From Piliocolobus tephrosceles (lineage: Eukaryota; Chordata; Mammalia; Primates; Cercopithecidae): a stretch of DNA of 64,000 nt. Both the position numbers and the translations under genes were made by a program. Shown here piece after piece: positions 1 to 54,732 of the stretch (the stretch's first letter is position 1; each line of letters starts with the position of its first letter). Below the pieces are notes generated by a model. It was given only the letters and a program-made list of their open reading frames with translations. It was not told where the DNA came from and ran no database searches. The stretch spans positions 198,233,390 through 198,297,389 of the forward strand of contig NC_045434.1 in NCBI RefSeq assembly GCF_002776525.5, written 5' to 3'.

Positions 1-1110
1 GTTCATGCACCAAAGCTCATGCACTTAACTCCTAGTAGAAATCTTAGGCCCCCAACTCAGAGCTCCTTCATTTTGATTTTATTTGGAATTTGAACAAGTT
101 GGGCTGAAGGAGCACACTGACATTGAGTTGCTATACTCAGGCAGGCTGGCTACAGCAAGAAGGACAGACAACAGCTTAATAACAAGAGGGGAGGAACTAA
201 TATACAAAGTACACACATAAACCCTGGGGCCATTTAATGTAGGGGCACACCAGTCAGCCCTGAGAACACACCTGCATCACAGGGTTACAGCATGAAAACC
301 TCTCGAGTAAGCAGTCCTCTAGACCATCAGTGTGTTTATATTTTGTTCATGAGATTGTGTTAATGAAGGAGAGGAGATTATGTTTTAGAGACAGTTCCAT
401 CTTGTATAAATAAAATCAAAATGTTGAGTTAAGTGCGAAAGCTAATGGTCACCAGCAACCTACAGAGTTCAGGTCAGCAAATCTGAGGTTGGTCCAATGT
501 CTTAACTTTTCTAATCTGAATTCCTTTAGGCTAGACAGGCACTCTCCAGTCCTCCACAGGTCCCACCACTCCCTGCTGGGCAGTATTTGGCTGATTCACA
601 TGGTTATGTTACTGTCACGGCTTACAGGCATTTACATTTGTGTTTCTCAGTATGAATCCTTAGCTCGCTATGAAATTAGGCTTTCCAGAATGATCCACTC
701 CCTTGTGGCATCCAGGGAGTAAGATTATAATGTTTTAATTTCATTCCACTCATTTTCCTTCCCCTCTCTGATCATTTCATTCCAAGTAGATGAATGGATT
801 TTTCCATTTGCAGGCATGAAGCCTGGGACTGCAGATCCTAATTATAATGAGTATGAATCAGAATTTTCTTTAAAAGATCCCCAAATAGACACGGAACTGG
901 CAAGATGTGCTCAAAACCAACTGAGGTGCCTCAGCCATTGCCTACCCTTTTAAAAGCACAAGATTAAAAAAAAAAAGAAAAGAAAAACGACAGTGAGAGA
1001 ACATCCACACGATAAAGGCACAGCACAGCAGTTGGTTGTCTCTTTTTAAACAGGAAGTAGCAGTCATTCTACATGGATGGTCAGCTAGACCCATGGGGCT
1101 TTAACCTTAC
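1..1110 (-). other. NIPAL3 intron 11, partial
   Basis: Unique-looking A/T-rich sequence between exon 11 and the left edge. I see no exon, no recognisable repeat copy and no RNA gene in it apart from a short A-rich run near 966-990. Confidence 0.6.
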
Positions 1111-45430
<44,320 letters not shown>

Positions 45431-45640
45431 GGTGGTCTAGTGGTGCATCCCGCCGGGCCTGGCTCAGGAGGTGGAGCTGCTGCTAGGCGGGGTCCAGGCC
45501 AGATGCCATCTCTCCTCGTGGTGTTCACCTCCCTCCAGCAGCCATCACTTCCTCATGCCAAAAGAATGCTTCAAGGCTCTTTTGGCTGATTTATAGCCTT
45601 CTCCTCAGCTTCACTCAGAGAAGTGCCAATCTCCGTGGCT
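45431..45640 (-). promoter_or_regulatory. NIPAL3: NIPAL3 exon 2 5' leader (extent inferred)
   Basis: Sequence immediately upstream of the NIPAL3 start codon. The acceptor is not certain. The best pyrimidine-rich candidate on the minus strand is CCCTCTCTGTCTGCTGGGAG ending at 45641, and another AG follows at 45556-45551. The leader contains four short upstream ORFs: MRK (45545-45556), MAAGGR (45525-45545), MASGLDPA (45483-45509) and MHH (45437-45448). The last one stops six bases before the main ATG. Confidence 0.5.
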
Positions 45641-45649
45641 CTCCCAGCA

Positions 45650-46345
45650 GACAGAGAGGGGCGTGTTTTCCGGTTCTTGCGGTGCTCTAGGGTGGTGGAG
45701 ATGAACATTAAAAATGCATGGACAAGGAAACACTGAGCCCAGCTTTGTTACCTGAGAATACCATTCAGATAAAACATAACCGGCCATGACAAGTGAGTCC
45801 ATTAAAAAAATTCTTCAAAATTCAATTCTAGCCGTTAAAAACAAGTTCTATCATGCCTTTGTCCTCCCCTTAATACGAACCTGACTCATCTATCTCAAAA
45901 GTTTTCTCTCTGGCTCTTAAATGTCCCCTTTCCTCCTCCACTCTGCTTCCTTCCTCCTATTGCACCCAACTTAAATCCTCCCTTTTTCCATCGCTCTTGA
46001 GCACAAGAAGTAGAATACTAACTTCTCCATGTCTCAAAAAAAAAAAAATTCCACTACCACAAAAAGGGAACATTTAAGTTTCAACTTAGGAAGAAAAGAA
46101 TCAGAAGAAAAGCTAACTCCATGGAAGACAGAAAGAACTGGCCTGCTACCAAGGGTCGGCCTGACACAGGTGAGGAAACACTGGTCTTGAAGGTAGAAAA
46201 CCTGTGGGACCAGGTAACTTTGCCTCTCAGAGATTCAGTTGCCTCCTCTGTAAAGTGGGGGTAATAATATGGCCTCAAATAAACCCAGCAATGATGATAA
46301 TCCCTGCTAATTTCATTGGACTTATATTTTCAGTGCTTCCCAAAC
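45650..46345. other. NIPAL3 intron 1 (inferred), no repeat recognised
   Basis: Unique sequence upstream of exon 2; nothing identified. Confidence 0.4.
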
Positions 46346-46350
46346 TGTTC

Positions 46351-46594
46351 CCTTTTTTGGAGACAGAATCTCACTCTGTCATCCAGGCTGGAGTGCAGTG
46401 GCACAAACATAGCCTCCACTTGCTGGGCTCAAGCAATCCTCCCTCAGCCTCCCAAGTAGCTGGGACCTCAGACGCGTACCACAAGGCCTGGCTAATTTTT
46501 TCTGTAGAGACAGGGTTTCACTTGAACTCTTGGGCTCAAGCAATCCACTTGCCTCAGCCTCCCAAAGTGCTGGGATTACAGGTGTGTGTCACTT
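46351..46594 (-). mobile_element. Alu with internal deletions
   Basis: Minus-strand Alu missing parts of both arms; ends 'ggattacaggtgtgtgtcac'. Confidence 0.85.
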
Positions 46595-46599
46595 CTCAA

Positions 46600-48350
46600 A
46601 CTTTTCTACCAAACAGAGAAGAGAAAGTATACTCCTAGTGTCCTAGGAGGCATGGCCAAAATCCTACTTAAAAGTGTTAGGGGTTTCTTTGAGGACTTTT
46701 TATACATTTTTAAAAAATGTATTCTACTGCATAGTCTATATTTATTTTAATAGAAAAATCTTTTAAATTGCTTTTGATGTGCCATGTGCTACCCGTTTTA
46801 CTTTTGCCAGGTCTTTAACTTTTCAGCCAGTTTCTCCAGCTGTGAAATATAGATAATAATGTCCCCACCCCACATGGCAGTCTTGAGAATTTGATGAAAT
46901 CATACATGTAAAATGCAGGCATAGCAAATGGTCCATGAATGTGAGCTGCTGTTAGGATTAATTTTATTCTCCCATGTTTAATTATTTATTTTGCCCATTC
47001 TTTTCTCTCTCATGCATTCATCCAACAAATATTTACTGAGGGCTCACCGTGAGCTAAACAATTTCTGCCACTCCCTGAGGCTTCAGAGAGCTGCCTCCTG
47101 TGTATCCTGTAGCTGCCAGTTCCTTTTGCTATCCGGCCCTAGGTCCAGGAATTCTGGTTCATGGTGTGAATAGCACATACATATGTGATGAGGCGAACAC
47201 CATGTCCAGCACTAGGAAACAACAGCTGCAGGTTTTGCACAGGGACAGCTACAGAAACCATTTGGCTTGGTTTCACTGTCAAAGGGCCTCAGGATGAAAT
47301 TATTGCTACTACCTGCAGACGAGGTTATGTATCCAGTATACAGACATGAGATGTAAGCATTCATCGTGTAACTTTATCAGGTAATTCACACCCCATAGCT
47401 AGACTTCCCAGCCTGTAAAACCCTATGAATATGTGTTTGCAATCTTGTGGAAAGCATAATTATTCACTATACTTTCATGTACATGTGAAAAGCATTATTG
47501 CGTTAAATGTCTGTAACAATGTGTTAGCATTTGTAATAACCATAAGAGCCTTAAGGGCTCAGGGCTCTTTCTACCTCTGAGAGGCCCCGAGAAGCATTCG
47601 ACCATGCAGCATCATGAAACTGAGGAGCACACACTCCAGTGAGGTGTCTGCGGAATACCCTGTTCAGTTGCTCCCAACTGAGATCTAGCCCAGAGCCTGA
47701 CAGTGACTTGTATACATACCAACCAACTCACTAAATGTAGGCCAGTTAAGCACCGCATGCGCTGTGGCCCCTTCACAGTCAAGAATGCCTTTCTAAGGCT
47801 TAATCAACCGCAACTCCAGAGCTCCAACAAGCAGATATACTCAGCCTCCCCTACAGGAGGTCAGAGAAAGCCAACAGCCCTTAGCGACATGTCAGTCAAG
47901 GGAGTGGTGGGAACCCAGGCCTCTTAACATCCTTTAGACTAGTTAGTTTGCCCAAGTGCTTTTCTGGTTTTGCTTTTGTTTGTGGTGGTTGGCATTGCTG
48001 TGGTTTAATTTTTTCTTCTAAAAAGCAGCTTCCCTCTCTGCCTCAGGAACTCCCAGGCCTCTGAGGCATCGCCTGCAAAGATAGAAGGCTCTCCCTCAGC
48101 TGGGTGGGAGTCCAGACTGAAAGCCTGGAGGAACCCTTTGCAAGCTGTACTCCCTTATAAGACACATACTCTTTGCCTGGTGACTCTTTTTTCCTGATTT
48201 TGAAGCATTTCTCCAGGACCTACAAATGCCCCAGAGGCAAGCAGTCACCTCTGCATTGTCAGCCACCCCACAATTAGAGCACGTGGTCACTGACCCAAGA
48301 AAGGAATGATAATTCACTAGGTGCTCTGCTTCCATTCCCACCCCGTTTAT
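46600..48350. other. NIPAL3 intron 1 (inferred), mostly unique
   Basis: A degraded MIR is likely at 46800-46950. The rest is unique-looking; no exon found. Confidence 0.4.
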
Positions 48351-49000
48351 CTCGATGACGGATTTCACCAATCCCACCGAGCACGTTTTACAGACGAGAG
48401 AGCTGTGGCTCACGGCCGCTTAGGATAGCGTCTGTATTCGAATTTGCCTCTTTCCGAACAAATCAATAAAACACACTCTTTCCCACCACCTGACGATCTG
48501 GCTTCTGGAGGTGAGCGCCAGTTCCCTGCCAAGCTTCCCGTTCCTGGACTTTGGCTCACGAGAAGGTTACATTCTTCCGTCCCCTCTCATTGAGCTGGAA
48601 ACTCTACAACTCGAGGAGACAGCACCTCTGTTCCAGAAGCGGGCTTAGACCAAAAACGCCTCCCCTCATCCCACCTGCTAACTCCACCATCTGCTGCCGC
48701 CAGGAAGTCCGAGCCGTTCGGCACGAAGAGGAGAAATTCTGGCAAAGTTACTCCATGTTACTTCCTGGTTTGGTAGAGCCTGGCATCACCTTTAGTAAGG
48801 TAGCCCATGCCCCTGTTCTTCTTAGCCTCGATACAAAACTGCAAAGAACATTCTGAGGCAACGGGACCCAGGTTGGCAAGCCTGGTGACAGCAACAAGGA
48901 AGGGTACGTATACTAGGGGACATTAGGTGACTTCGCTCTTTCCAGAAAAAAACGAGGGTTAAATTCAATTCCCCTTCCTCCAAGTGTTAATCACTACTCA
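48350..49000. other. CpG-enriched flank of the promoter
   Basis: CpG dinucleotides are clearly more frequent than in the introns (for example around 48355-48500 and 48690-48735). No exon can be fixed. Confidence 0.4.
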
Positions 49001-49001
49001 C

Positions 49002-49170
49002 CGGCGGCGTCTCCTCTAAGGCCCACCTATCAAAACCTTCTGAGAAATGACTTGGACTCTTCGTGCAACCCGGAGGCACAGCCTCCTTCATCCCTTCCCA
49101 ATTCAGAGCTGCCAAGATGCTGCAGTGTTTTGCTTTCAAAGGTCGCGATTTGATTTGCCAGGCTGCCTGC
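49002..49170 (-). other. NIPAL3: Candidate NIPAL3 non-coding exon 1 (start approximate)
   Basis: The minus strand has a strong donor, GCCG|GTGAGTAG, after base 49002, at the edge of a CpG-containing segment. Upstream in transcription order are a GC box and a CCAAT box, so a start near 49170 is reasonable. The start is inferred; only the donor can be read. No ATG-led frame in it joins exon 2, so it would be untranslated. Confidence 0.4.
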
Positions 49171-49194
49171 CAGTCAGAAGTTGGCAGACATTTC

Positions 49195-49330
49195 GCGCAG
49201 GCGAGTGGCTGCGAGGACGGGGGTGGGCGGGACAGCCCCAGGCAATTGGCTGCGCCGCAAAGCTTGCTTGAAGGATAGGGGAGCGACCTGGGGCTAGAGT
49301 TTGGCGCTCACCTGGAGCGGGGACCCCCCT
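49195..49330 (-). promoter_or_regulatory. NIPAL3: Probable NIPAL3 core promoter
   Basis: TATA-less, CpG-containing block with a minus-strand CCAAT box (ATTGG on plus, 49245-49249) and a GC box (GGGTGGGCGGG, 49221-49231) about 70-80 bases before the inferred exon 1. CpG content is raised from about 48350 to 49500 but falls well short of a dense island. Confidence 0.4.
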
Positions 49331-49450
49331 AGCGGCCACAGGAAGAATGTTGCGGCGACTCCCCTGCCCCCTCTCCCGCTGTCCTAGAGAGCTCAGGTGA
49401 TTGCTCGCCTCCACCTGCCCGGCAGGTGGGCCTGGTTTTAGCAGCCTATA
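49312..49450 (-). other. Alternative NIPAL3 first-exon candidate (start approximate)
   Basis: A second, near-consensus minus-strand donor, CTCCAG|GTGAGC, ends a CpG-bearing segment at 49312. It could be an alternative upstream first exon. The two donors are 310 bp apart and cannot be ranked from sequence alone. Confidence 0.3.
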
Positions 49451-49454
49451 CCAG

Positions 49455-50070
49455 GTGTCCTCCCTCCTTACCCCCATAGCCACCTTCCGGGCTTTGCTCC
49501 TGCTGTTCCCCTACACGACGCTCTCATCAACTATTCAAATCTAAAACGTCCTTGAAGACCCAGCGCTCCCCAAAGCCCTCGCGAGACTTGGGGCCAAACG
49601 TATCTCTCCTTTCCTGCCCTCCTGGAACACCTGTTGGATACCAAGCCTCCCAGCAATACTGAAGGTCCTGAAACGAGCCTAGCGCTTGGTTGTTTCTATA
49701 ATGTACATAATTATCACAGCTATGATAATTAACATGCGCATGGAGTTTTACAGATGACAAGCTTCTCATCGCTCACACGTTGTCATATACATGCATTTGC
49801 TTTCAGATCGTCACAGCCATGAGTGAGACATGAAGCCCGTTTACATACGAAGAAATGTCATTTGGGCCTCGACATCAACAATGAGAAAGAGGCAGTTCTG
49901 GTCTCAGATCGCGGGGCAGAGAAAGCTCCTTGGGAACACGAGAGAGGAACAGGCCGGTGCATTGTAGAAACTGCCTGAAGGCCAGCAGGGCTGTTGAGAG
50001 ATTTTTCTGGGGGCGTGGTTGGGGCTGCGATCTGAGGAACGGGCCAGGGACAGTTTATAAATAATATATT
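49455..50070. other. NIPAL3-STPG1 intergenic segment
   Basis: Unique sequence with scattered CpG; no gene or repeat identified. Confidence 0.4.
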
Positions 50071-50073
50071 TGG

Positions 50074-50374
50074 GGCCCGGCGCAGTGGCTCACGCCTGTA
50101 ATCTCAGGACTCTGGGAGGCCGGGAGGATCACTTAATCCCAAGAGTTTGAGACCAGCCTGGACAACATAGTGGGACCCCATCTCCACAAAAAAAAAATTA
50201 AAAATTAGCCAGGCCTGGCGCCGAGCGCCTGTGGTCCCAGCTACTAAGGAGGTTGAGGCGGGAGGATCGCTTGAACCCGGGAGGCGGAGGTTGCAGCAAG
50301 TCGAAATCGCGCCACTGCACTCCAGCCTGGGCAACAGAGCAAGATCCTGTCAAACAAATACAAAAACAAAAAAA
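50074..50374 (+). mobile_element. AluJ
   Basis: Full-length, diverged, in the intergenic region between the two divergent promoters. Confidence 0.9.
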
Positions 50375-50567
50375 CTCGGATTTCACCCTAAATTTAAAGG
50401 GGAGCCATTGGAGGACTTTAAGCAGGGGAGTGACAAGGTCGCTGTGACCACCCTGCCCTGAAGCATGTGAAGAGGGTCTCCTGGAATACCAAGTGGCTGC
50501 CCTTGTATAGTCGCCCATGTCAATCTTTTTTTTTTTTTTTTTTTGTGCTGTTAGAAACAGGGCTTGG

Positions 50568-50861
50568 GGCCGCGTGTGGTTTCTCATGTCTGTAATCCCA
50601 ACACTTTAGAAGGCCGAGGCGGGCGGATCACCTGAGATCAGCAGTTTGAGACCAGCTGGCCAACATGGTGAAACCCTGTCTCTACTAAAAATACAAAAAA
50701 ATTAGCCTGGCGTGGTGGCGAGAGCCAGTAATCCCAGTTACTCAGGAGGCTGAGGCAAGAGCATCGCTTGAACCTGGAGGGCGGAGGTTGCAGTGAGCCA
50801 AGATTGCGCCACTGCACTCCAGCCTGGGCGATAAAGCGAGACTCTGTCTCAAAAAAAAAAA
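50568..50861 (+). mobile_element. AluS
   Basis: Full-length; target duplication AGAAACAGGG(C/T)TTGG at 50553-50567 and 50862-50876. Confidence 0.94.
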
Positions 50862-51059
50862 AGAAACAGGGTTTGGATGAATGTTAATTCTCTTAGGTAT
50901 ATTCCCTGAAGCAGGATTTTTGAGTGAGCAAAATTCTAAGGCTTTTGGTTTATCACAAGATTTTTGAGGCATGGCCTAGATAAATCTCTTATTAGTTCCC
51001 CACCCCGCCACAGGTCCGGATGTAATTAACCTAAACCCTAAAATTCCGCCGGCTTCTCT

Positions 51060-51196
51060 GCGGACTTTGAAACGCCTCTAATGATTGGTCAATAACTTTT
51101 CACGTTAAAGAAACAGAGGATGCCATTGGCTAGAGTTACCTCCGGGACGGCGGGAGGTGGACTTGCGACTGTTAAGCCTGTGGTTGCCATAGCGAC
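51060..51196 (+). promoter_or_regulatory. STPG1: Probable STPG1 promoter with paired CCAAT and X-box
   Basis: Two inverted CCAAT boxes (ATTGG at 51084-51088 and 51125-51129, 41 bp apart) are followed by GTTGCCATAGCGAC at 51183-51196, which fits the RFX X-box consensus at 11 of 12 fixed positions. The block is CpG-rich and lacks a TATA box. X-boxes are typical of ciliary and flagellar gene promoters, which suits STPG1 (sperm-tail PG-rich repeat protein). Confidence 0.5.
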
Positions 51197-51240
51197 CGGG
51201 AGGTTGGGCTGGCCAGATTCAGCCGCCGGGACCGGACCAG
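51150..51240 (+). other. STPG1: Candidate STPG1 exon 1 (start approximate)
   Basis: CpG-rich segment ending in GGACCAG|GTAGGAGG, an acceptable donor. It lies about 2 kb from the NIPAL3 promoter in divergent orientation, as expected for STPG1 (C1orf201/MAPO2), which is head-to-head with NIPAL3 in human. No long reading frame is seen, so it is probably untranslated. The gene assignment rests on synteny, not on protein similarity. Confidence 0.45.
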
Positions 51241-51652
51241 GTAGGAGGCAGTTTCGGCCGGGGGACAGTTTCTTGAGGTCGTGGGGAAGAGGATACGGCG
51301 CACCATGTCCTCCGTGTGGGACGCCCACAGAGATCCCCCGGCCTCCGGGTTTTTGCGTAATTCCAGGGTCGAGCTAGGTGGAGCCCCGAGGGCGGGAAGA
51401 AGCCACCATGGTAGTTGCCCCTGCGTCGGGGCGTGTCCTCGGTGGTTCCACCCGAAAAGTGGTGACAAGCTGGGGCTTGCCTGCTCCACCGACCTCCTGC
51501 GAGAGGCGTGGGCGTCCGACCCTTCTGGCTTAGCCTCCGCGAGTGCGCCAAAGTTGGGAGGCTTCAGTGCCTGGCAGTGGGTGGACGCCAAAGACCTGAT
51601 CTCTACTCATAGGTCCACCTTTGGCGGACCTGTCTTTGGCGCACAAGCACCA

Positions 51653-51774
51653 CAAGCACCCCCAGCTCAGGGGGTGTCCCCCAGCAAACGACTTCCCTGC
51701 TCTGGGCCCTGGAATTCCGCAAGCACCCCAGCTTAGGGGGTCTCCCCCAGCAAACGACTTCCCTGCTCTGGGCC
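51653..51774. repeat. 66/67-bp tandem duplication
   Basis: Two copies starting 'caagcacccc' at 51653 and 51720 share 'cccccagcaaacgacttccctgctctgggcc'. They lie about 410 bp downstream of the putative STPG1 exon 1, in CpG-rich DNA. Confidence 0.95.
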
Positions 51775-51779
51775 TCGAT

Positions 51780-52310
51780 TTACCCATCTGTAAAATAAAA
51801 GGGTGAGATTGGAACCTGGTGGTTACTAGCGCGCCGCTAAATTTCCTTCCAGCTCCCTGACACACTTTCTCAGCCAACGAAGACTATCGAATGGGTTATT
51901 TACCTGAGAGTGCTTTGAAAAAGTGTAAACTGCTTTCAAGATGCTTATAACTGAGTAGATAAAAATCCCTACGGTTGAAACTACTCAAGACATCCAAAAA
52001 AAATTCCATCTAAAGTATACATAGTTTAGTACATGTTTGTATACCCTGTACAGTAACATGTATAATGTAAACTATGTGATAATACTTAGCATATATAACT
52101 GTTTTAAAAACATAAAAGATGATAAAGGAAACTGTGCCTATAGTTGTGACCATGTGAGCTGTCCTTATGGAATCTAAGGCCTGCAGGAAAGATATTATGA
52201 GCACATCTATACACACAATTGCCAAAAAGGGTCTACTTCTAGTATTCATTCATTCCACAAATATTTATGGAGAAAATACTATTTTTAAAAAGTCTCATTA
52301 CTATTATTAT
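51780..52310. other. Putative STPG1 intron 1 start
   Basis: Unique A/T-rich sequence; nothing recognised. Confidence 0.4.
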
Positions 52311-52311
52311 T

Positions 52312-52435
52312 ATTTTTGTACAGACAGGGCCTCACTATGTTGCCCAGGCTAGTCTTGAACTCCTGTCTCAAGCCACCCTTCCCCCTCAGCCTCTCAAAGT
52401 GCTGGGATTACAGGTGTGAGCCACCATGCCCAGCC
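52312..52435 (-). mobile_element. Alu single arm
   Basis: Right-hand half of a minus-strand Alu, ending 'gccaccatgcccagcc'. Confidence 0.8.
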
Positions 52436-52439
52436 AATG

Positions 52440-53250
52440 GAGCAAATACTATATGCCAGGAAATAGACTGAAGATTCAGAGATGAACTTTCTTTTGGGGA
52501 AGATCATAAATAAAGTAATAAACATACAATATAATGTTGGGTAGTGAAAAGTGCTTTGAAAAAGCAGAGTAGGGGGCTAGAGAGAGATTGGTTAGTGCTT
52601 CTTAAGAGAGGGTGGTCAGGGAAGTCATCCCTAAGAGGGTTTGAACAGAGAGTCTCGTGAATTTGGTGACAGGACCGCAGGATGATGCCCCGGTACGGTG
52701 AAGAAAGGAGCTCCCCGTGCAACACGGAGGTATATGGCAAAAGCCAAGGAAATCCCATGTGGAGAAGAAGATTAGTCTTTAGGTGGTGAGGCATGACAAC
52801 TGCCTTCAAATTCTTACAGACTAGTCATATAGAACAGTGGCTTTCAAACAGTTTGACTGTGACTCATGGTAAATGCATTTTATATTGTGATCCAATGCGC
52901 ACACATGCATATGACAAACTAAAACTTCACAAAAGACTACAGACTCTGACTTGCATTTTGAAAATCACCAATGTGGAAGAGAAATGAGACTTATTTTGAG
53001 TTGATTCCAAGGGTGGGAATCAGGACGGGTAGAAAACAAAACCAGAGAATCAGCTTTGATTCAGGAAGGAACTTTCTAGCAATTAGAACTGCCCAACAGT
53101 GAACTTCCCCCAGGAGTTTTTAAACTGTGTTCTGATGAAACCTAGCATTCTGTGAATATTCAAGAGAGTCAAATATTTGCCCCCCACCCAGCCATCCCTT
53201 ATTTGCTTCACATTTTGAAAACTGTATATAATATTCTAACTTCAGAAACC
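52440..53250. other. Putative STPG1 intron 1, no feature recognised
   Basis: No exon or clear repeat seen. Confidence 0.4.
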
Positions 53251-53255
53251 CAACC

Positions 53256-53548
53256 AGGTCAGGCACTGTGGCTCACTGTAATCCCAGTGCTTTGGGAAGC
53301 TGAGGTGAGAAGATCACTCGAGGCTAGGATTTTGAGACCAGCCTGGGCAGCATAGTGAGAAATTGTCTCTACGAAAAATTTTAAAACTAGCCAGGTGTGG
53401 TGGCAGGTGTCTGTAGTCTTCCAGCTACTCTGGAGGCTGCGGTGGGAGGATCACTTGAGCCCAGGAGTTTGAGGTTGCAGTAAGCTGTGATTGCACCACT
53501 GCACTCTAGCAACTGGACGACACAGCAAGATCCTATTTCTAAAAATAA
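53256..53548 (+). mobile_element. AluJ
   Basis: Diverged plus-strand Alu. Confidence 0.88.
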
Positions 53549-53639
53549 TAACAACAAACCAATCATACCCACTTGGATACTAAATGTCAAAATTTAGCAA
53601 GTTAATATTTAGTGTGTGCTGCCTGAGAGATTATTAGAG

Positions 53640-53870
53640 GTTAAGGAGTGAGTAGAAATCAGACTTCCTGAGTTCAAAGCCTGATTCCACCTTTCTTCTA
53701 ATGTGGCCTTGGGCAAGTCACTTAATCCCCCACCAAACTTCAGTTTTCTCATCTGTGAAAAATGGGGATTATACCTCACTGGATTGTTGTAAAAATTGCA
53801 CGAGGTATTCCATAGAAGACATATAGGACTGTACAGGCTCAATAAATGATAGCTATTATTTTAAGTTGTT
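53640..53870 (+). repeat. MIR
   Basis: 'ggccttgggcaagtcacttaatcccccacc', 'tttctcatctgtgaaaaatgggg' and the tail 'ctcaataaatgatagct'. Confidence 0.82.
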
Positions 53871-53929
53871 AATTTGATATCCCTGTGCATATATTAAAAC
53901 CCTACATTAATACAAGCCTGCTGCAGGAC

Positions 53930-54110
53930 AGGCAGTATTAACCACTTCACATGGATCAGCCTGAGAGGAAGGTACTGTTACCACTCCCAGTTTATGGAGG
54001 AGGAAATGGGCTCAGAAGGTTAAGTGACTCATCCAGAATCAGAGCTAAGTGGCAGAGCATAATCTTGAACTCAGGGCTGGATACTCTGGACTGCTGCACT
54101 GGCCCCCACC
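53930..54110 (-). repeat. MIR
   Basis: 'ggaggaggaaatgggctcagaaggttaagtgactcatccagaatcagagc' is a reverse MIR core. Confidence 0.7.
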
Positions 54111-54174
54111 TAGGAATTGCTTAAACATATGTTGTTGATTCAGAAGGTGGTATATCTTCACTGCTCTTTCTTAG

Positions 54175-54293
54175 ATTATAGGCCCATGCCATCCTGTCAT
54201 GAACAGTTATACAAGCAAGTGGACCAGTGAGGCACATTTGGGCAGTGCTCTGCTCACATCTGGCCTGCACCTGCTCTCATCCTGCCTTCACAG
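54175..54293 (+). other. Weak candidate internal exon of STPG1
   Basis: Flanked by a strong acceptor (TTCACTGCTCTTTCTTAG) and a plausible donor (CACAG|GTATGC), 119 nt. An ATG at 54199 opens a frame of 31 codons that runs into the donor; an earlier ATG at 54186 stops after 14 codons. I do not recognise the peptide, and no PG-rich repeat is seen. It is not covered by an obvious repeat. Confidence 0.25.
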
Positions 54294-54353
54294 GTATGCA
54301 GTGAGAAGACTGGAATAGTGTAGTCTTTTGGTGGTAGGATTGGGGATTGTTTT

Positions 54354-54654
54354 TTATTTGTCTGTTTGTTTTGAGATGGAGTCTCACTCTGTTGCCCAGG
54401 CTGGAGTGCGGTGGTGCGGTCTTGGCTCACTGCGACCTTCACCTCCTGGGTTCAAGCGATTCTCCTGCCTCAGCCTCCTGAGTAGCTGGGACTACTGGCG
54501 CACGCCACCATGTCTGGCTAATTTTTGTATTTTTGGTAGACACGGGGTTTCACCGTGTTAGCCAGGATGGTCTCGATCTCCTGACCTCATGATCCACCCG
54601 CCTCGGCCTCCCAAAGTGCTGGCATTACAGGTGTGAGCCACCGTGCCCAGACGT
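54354..54654 (-). mobile_element. AluS/Y
   Basis: Full-length; 16-bp target duplication GGATTGGGGATTGTTT at 54338-54353 and 54655-54670. Confidence 0.94.
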
Positions 54655-54732
54655 GGATTGGGGATTGTTTAAAATTTTTTTGTAACTTATCATATTTTCT
54701 TAAATGTTGACAGTGTGCATACATTATTATTA

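Noticed and set aside
49136..49483. 115-codon minus-strand ORF over the NIPAL3 promoter
   Set aside because: Crosses both candidate first-exon donors and the CCAAT/GC boxes; open mainly because G+C-rich DNA has few stops.
51281..51736. 151-codon plus-strand ORF after the putative STPG1 exon 1, with a frame starting at ATG 51304
   Set aside because: Begins downstream of the exon donor and runs through a tandem duplication; I see no PG-rich repeats and no family resemblance. It is probably a CpG-rich chance frame, although an alternative unspliced start cannot be excluded.
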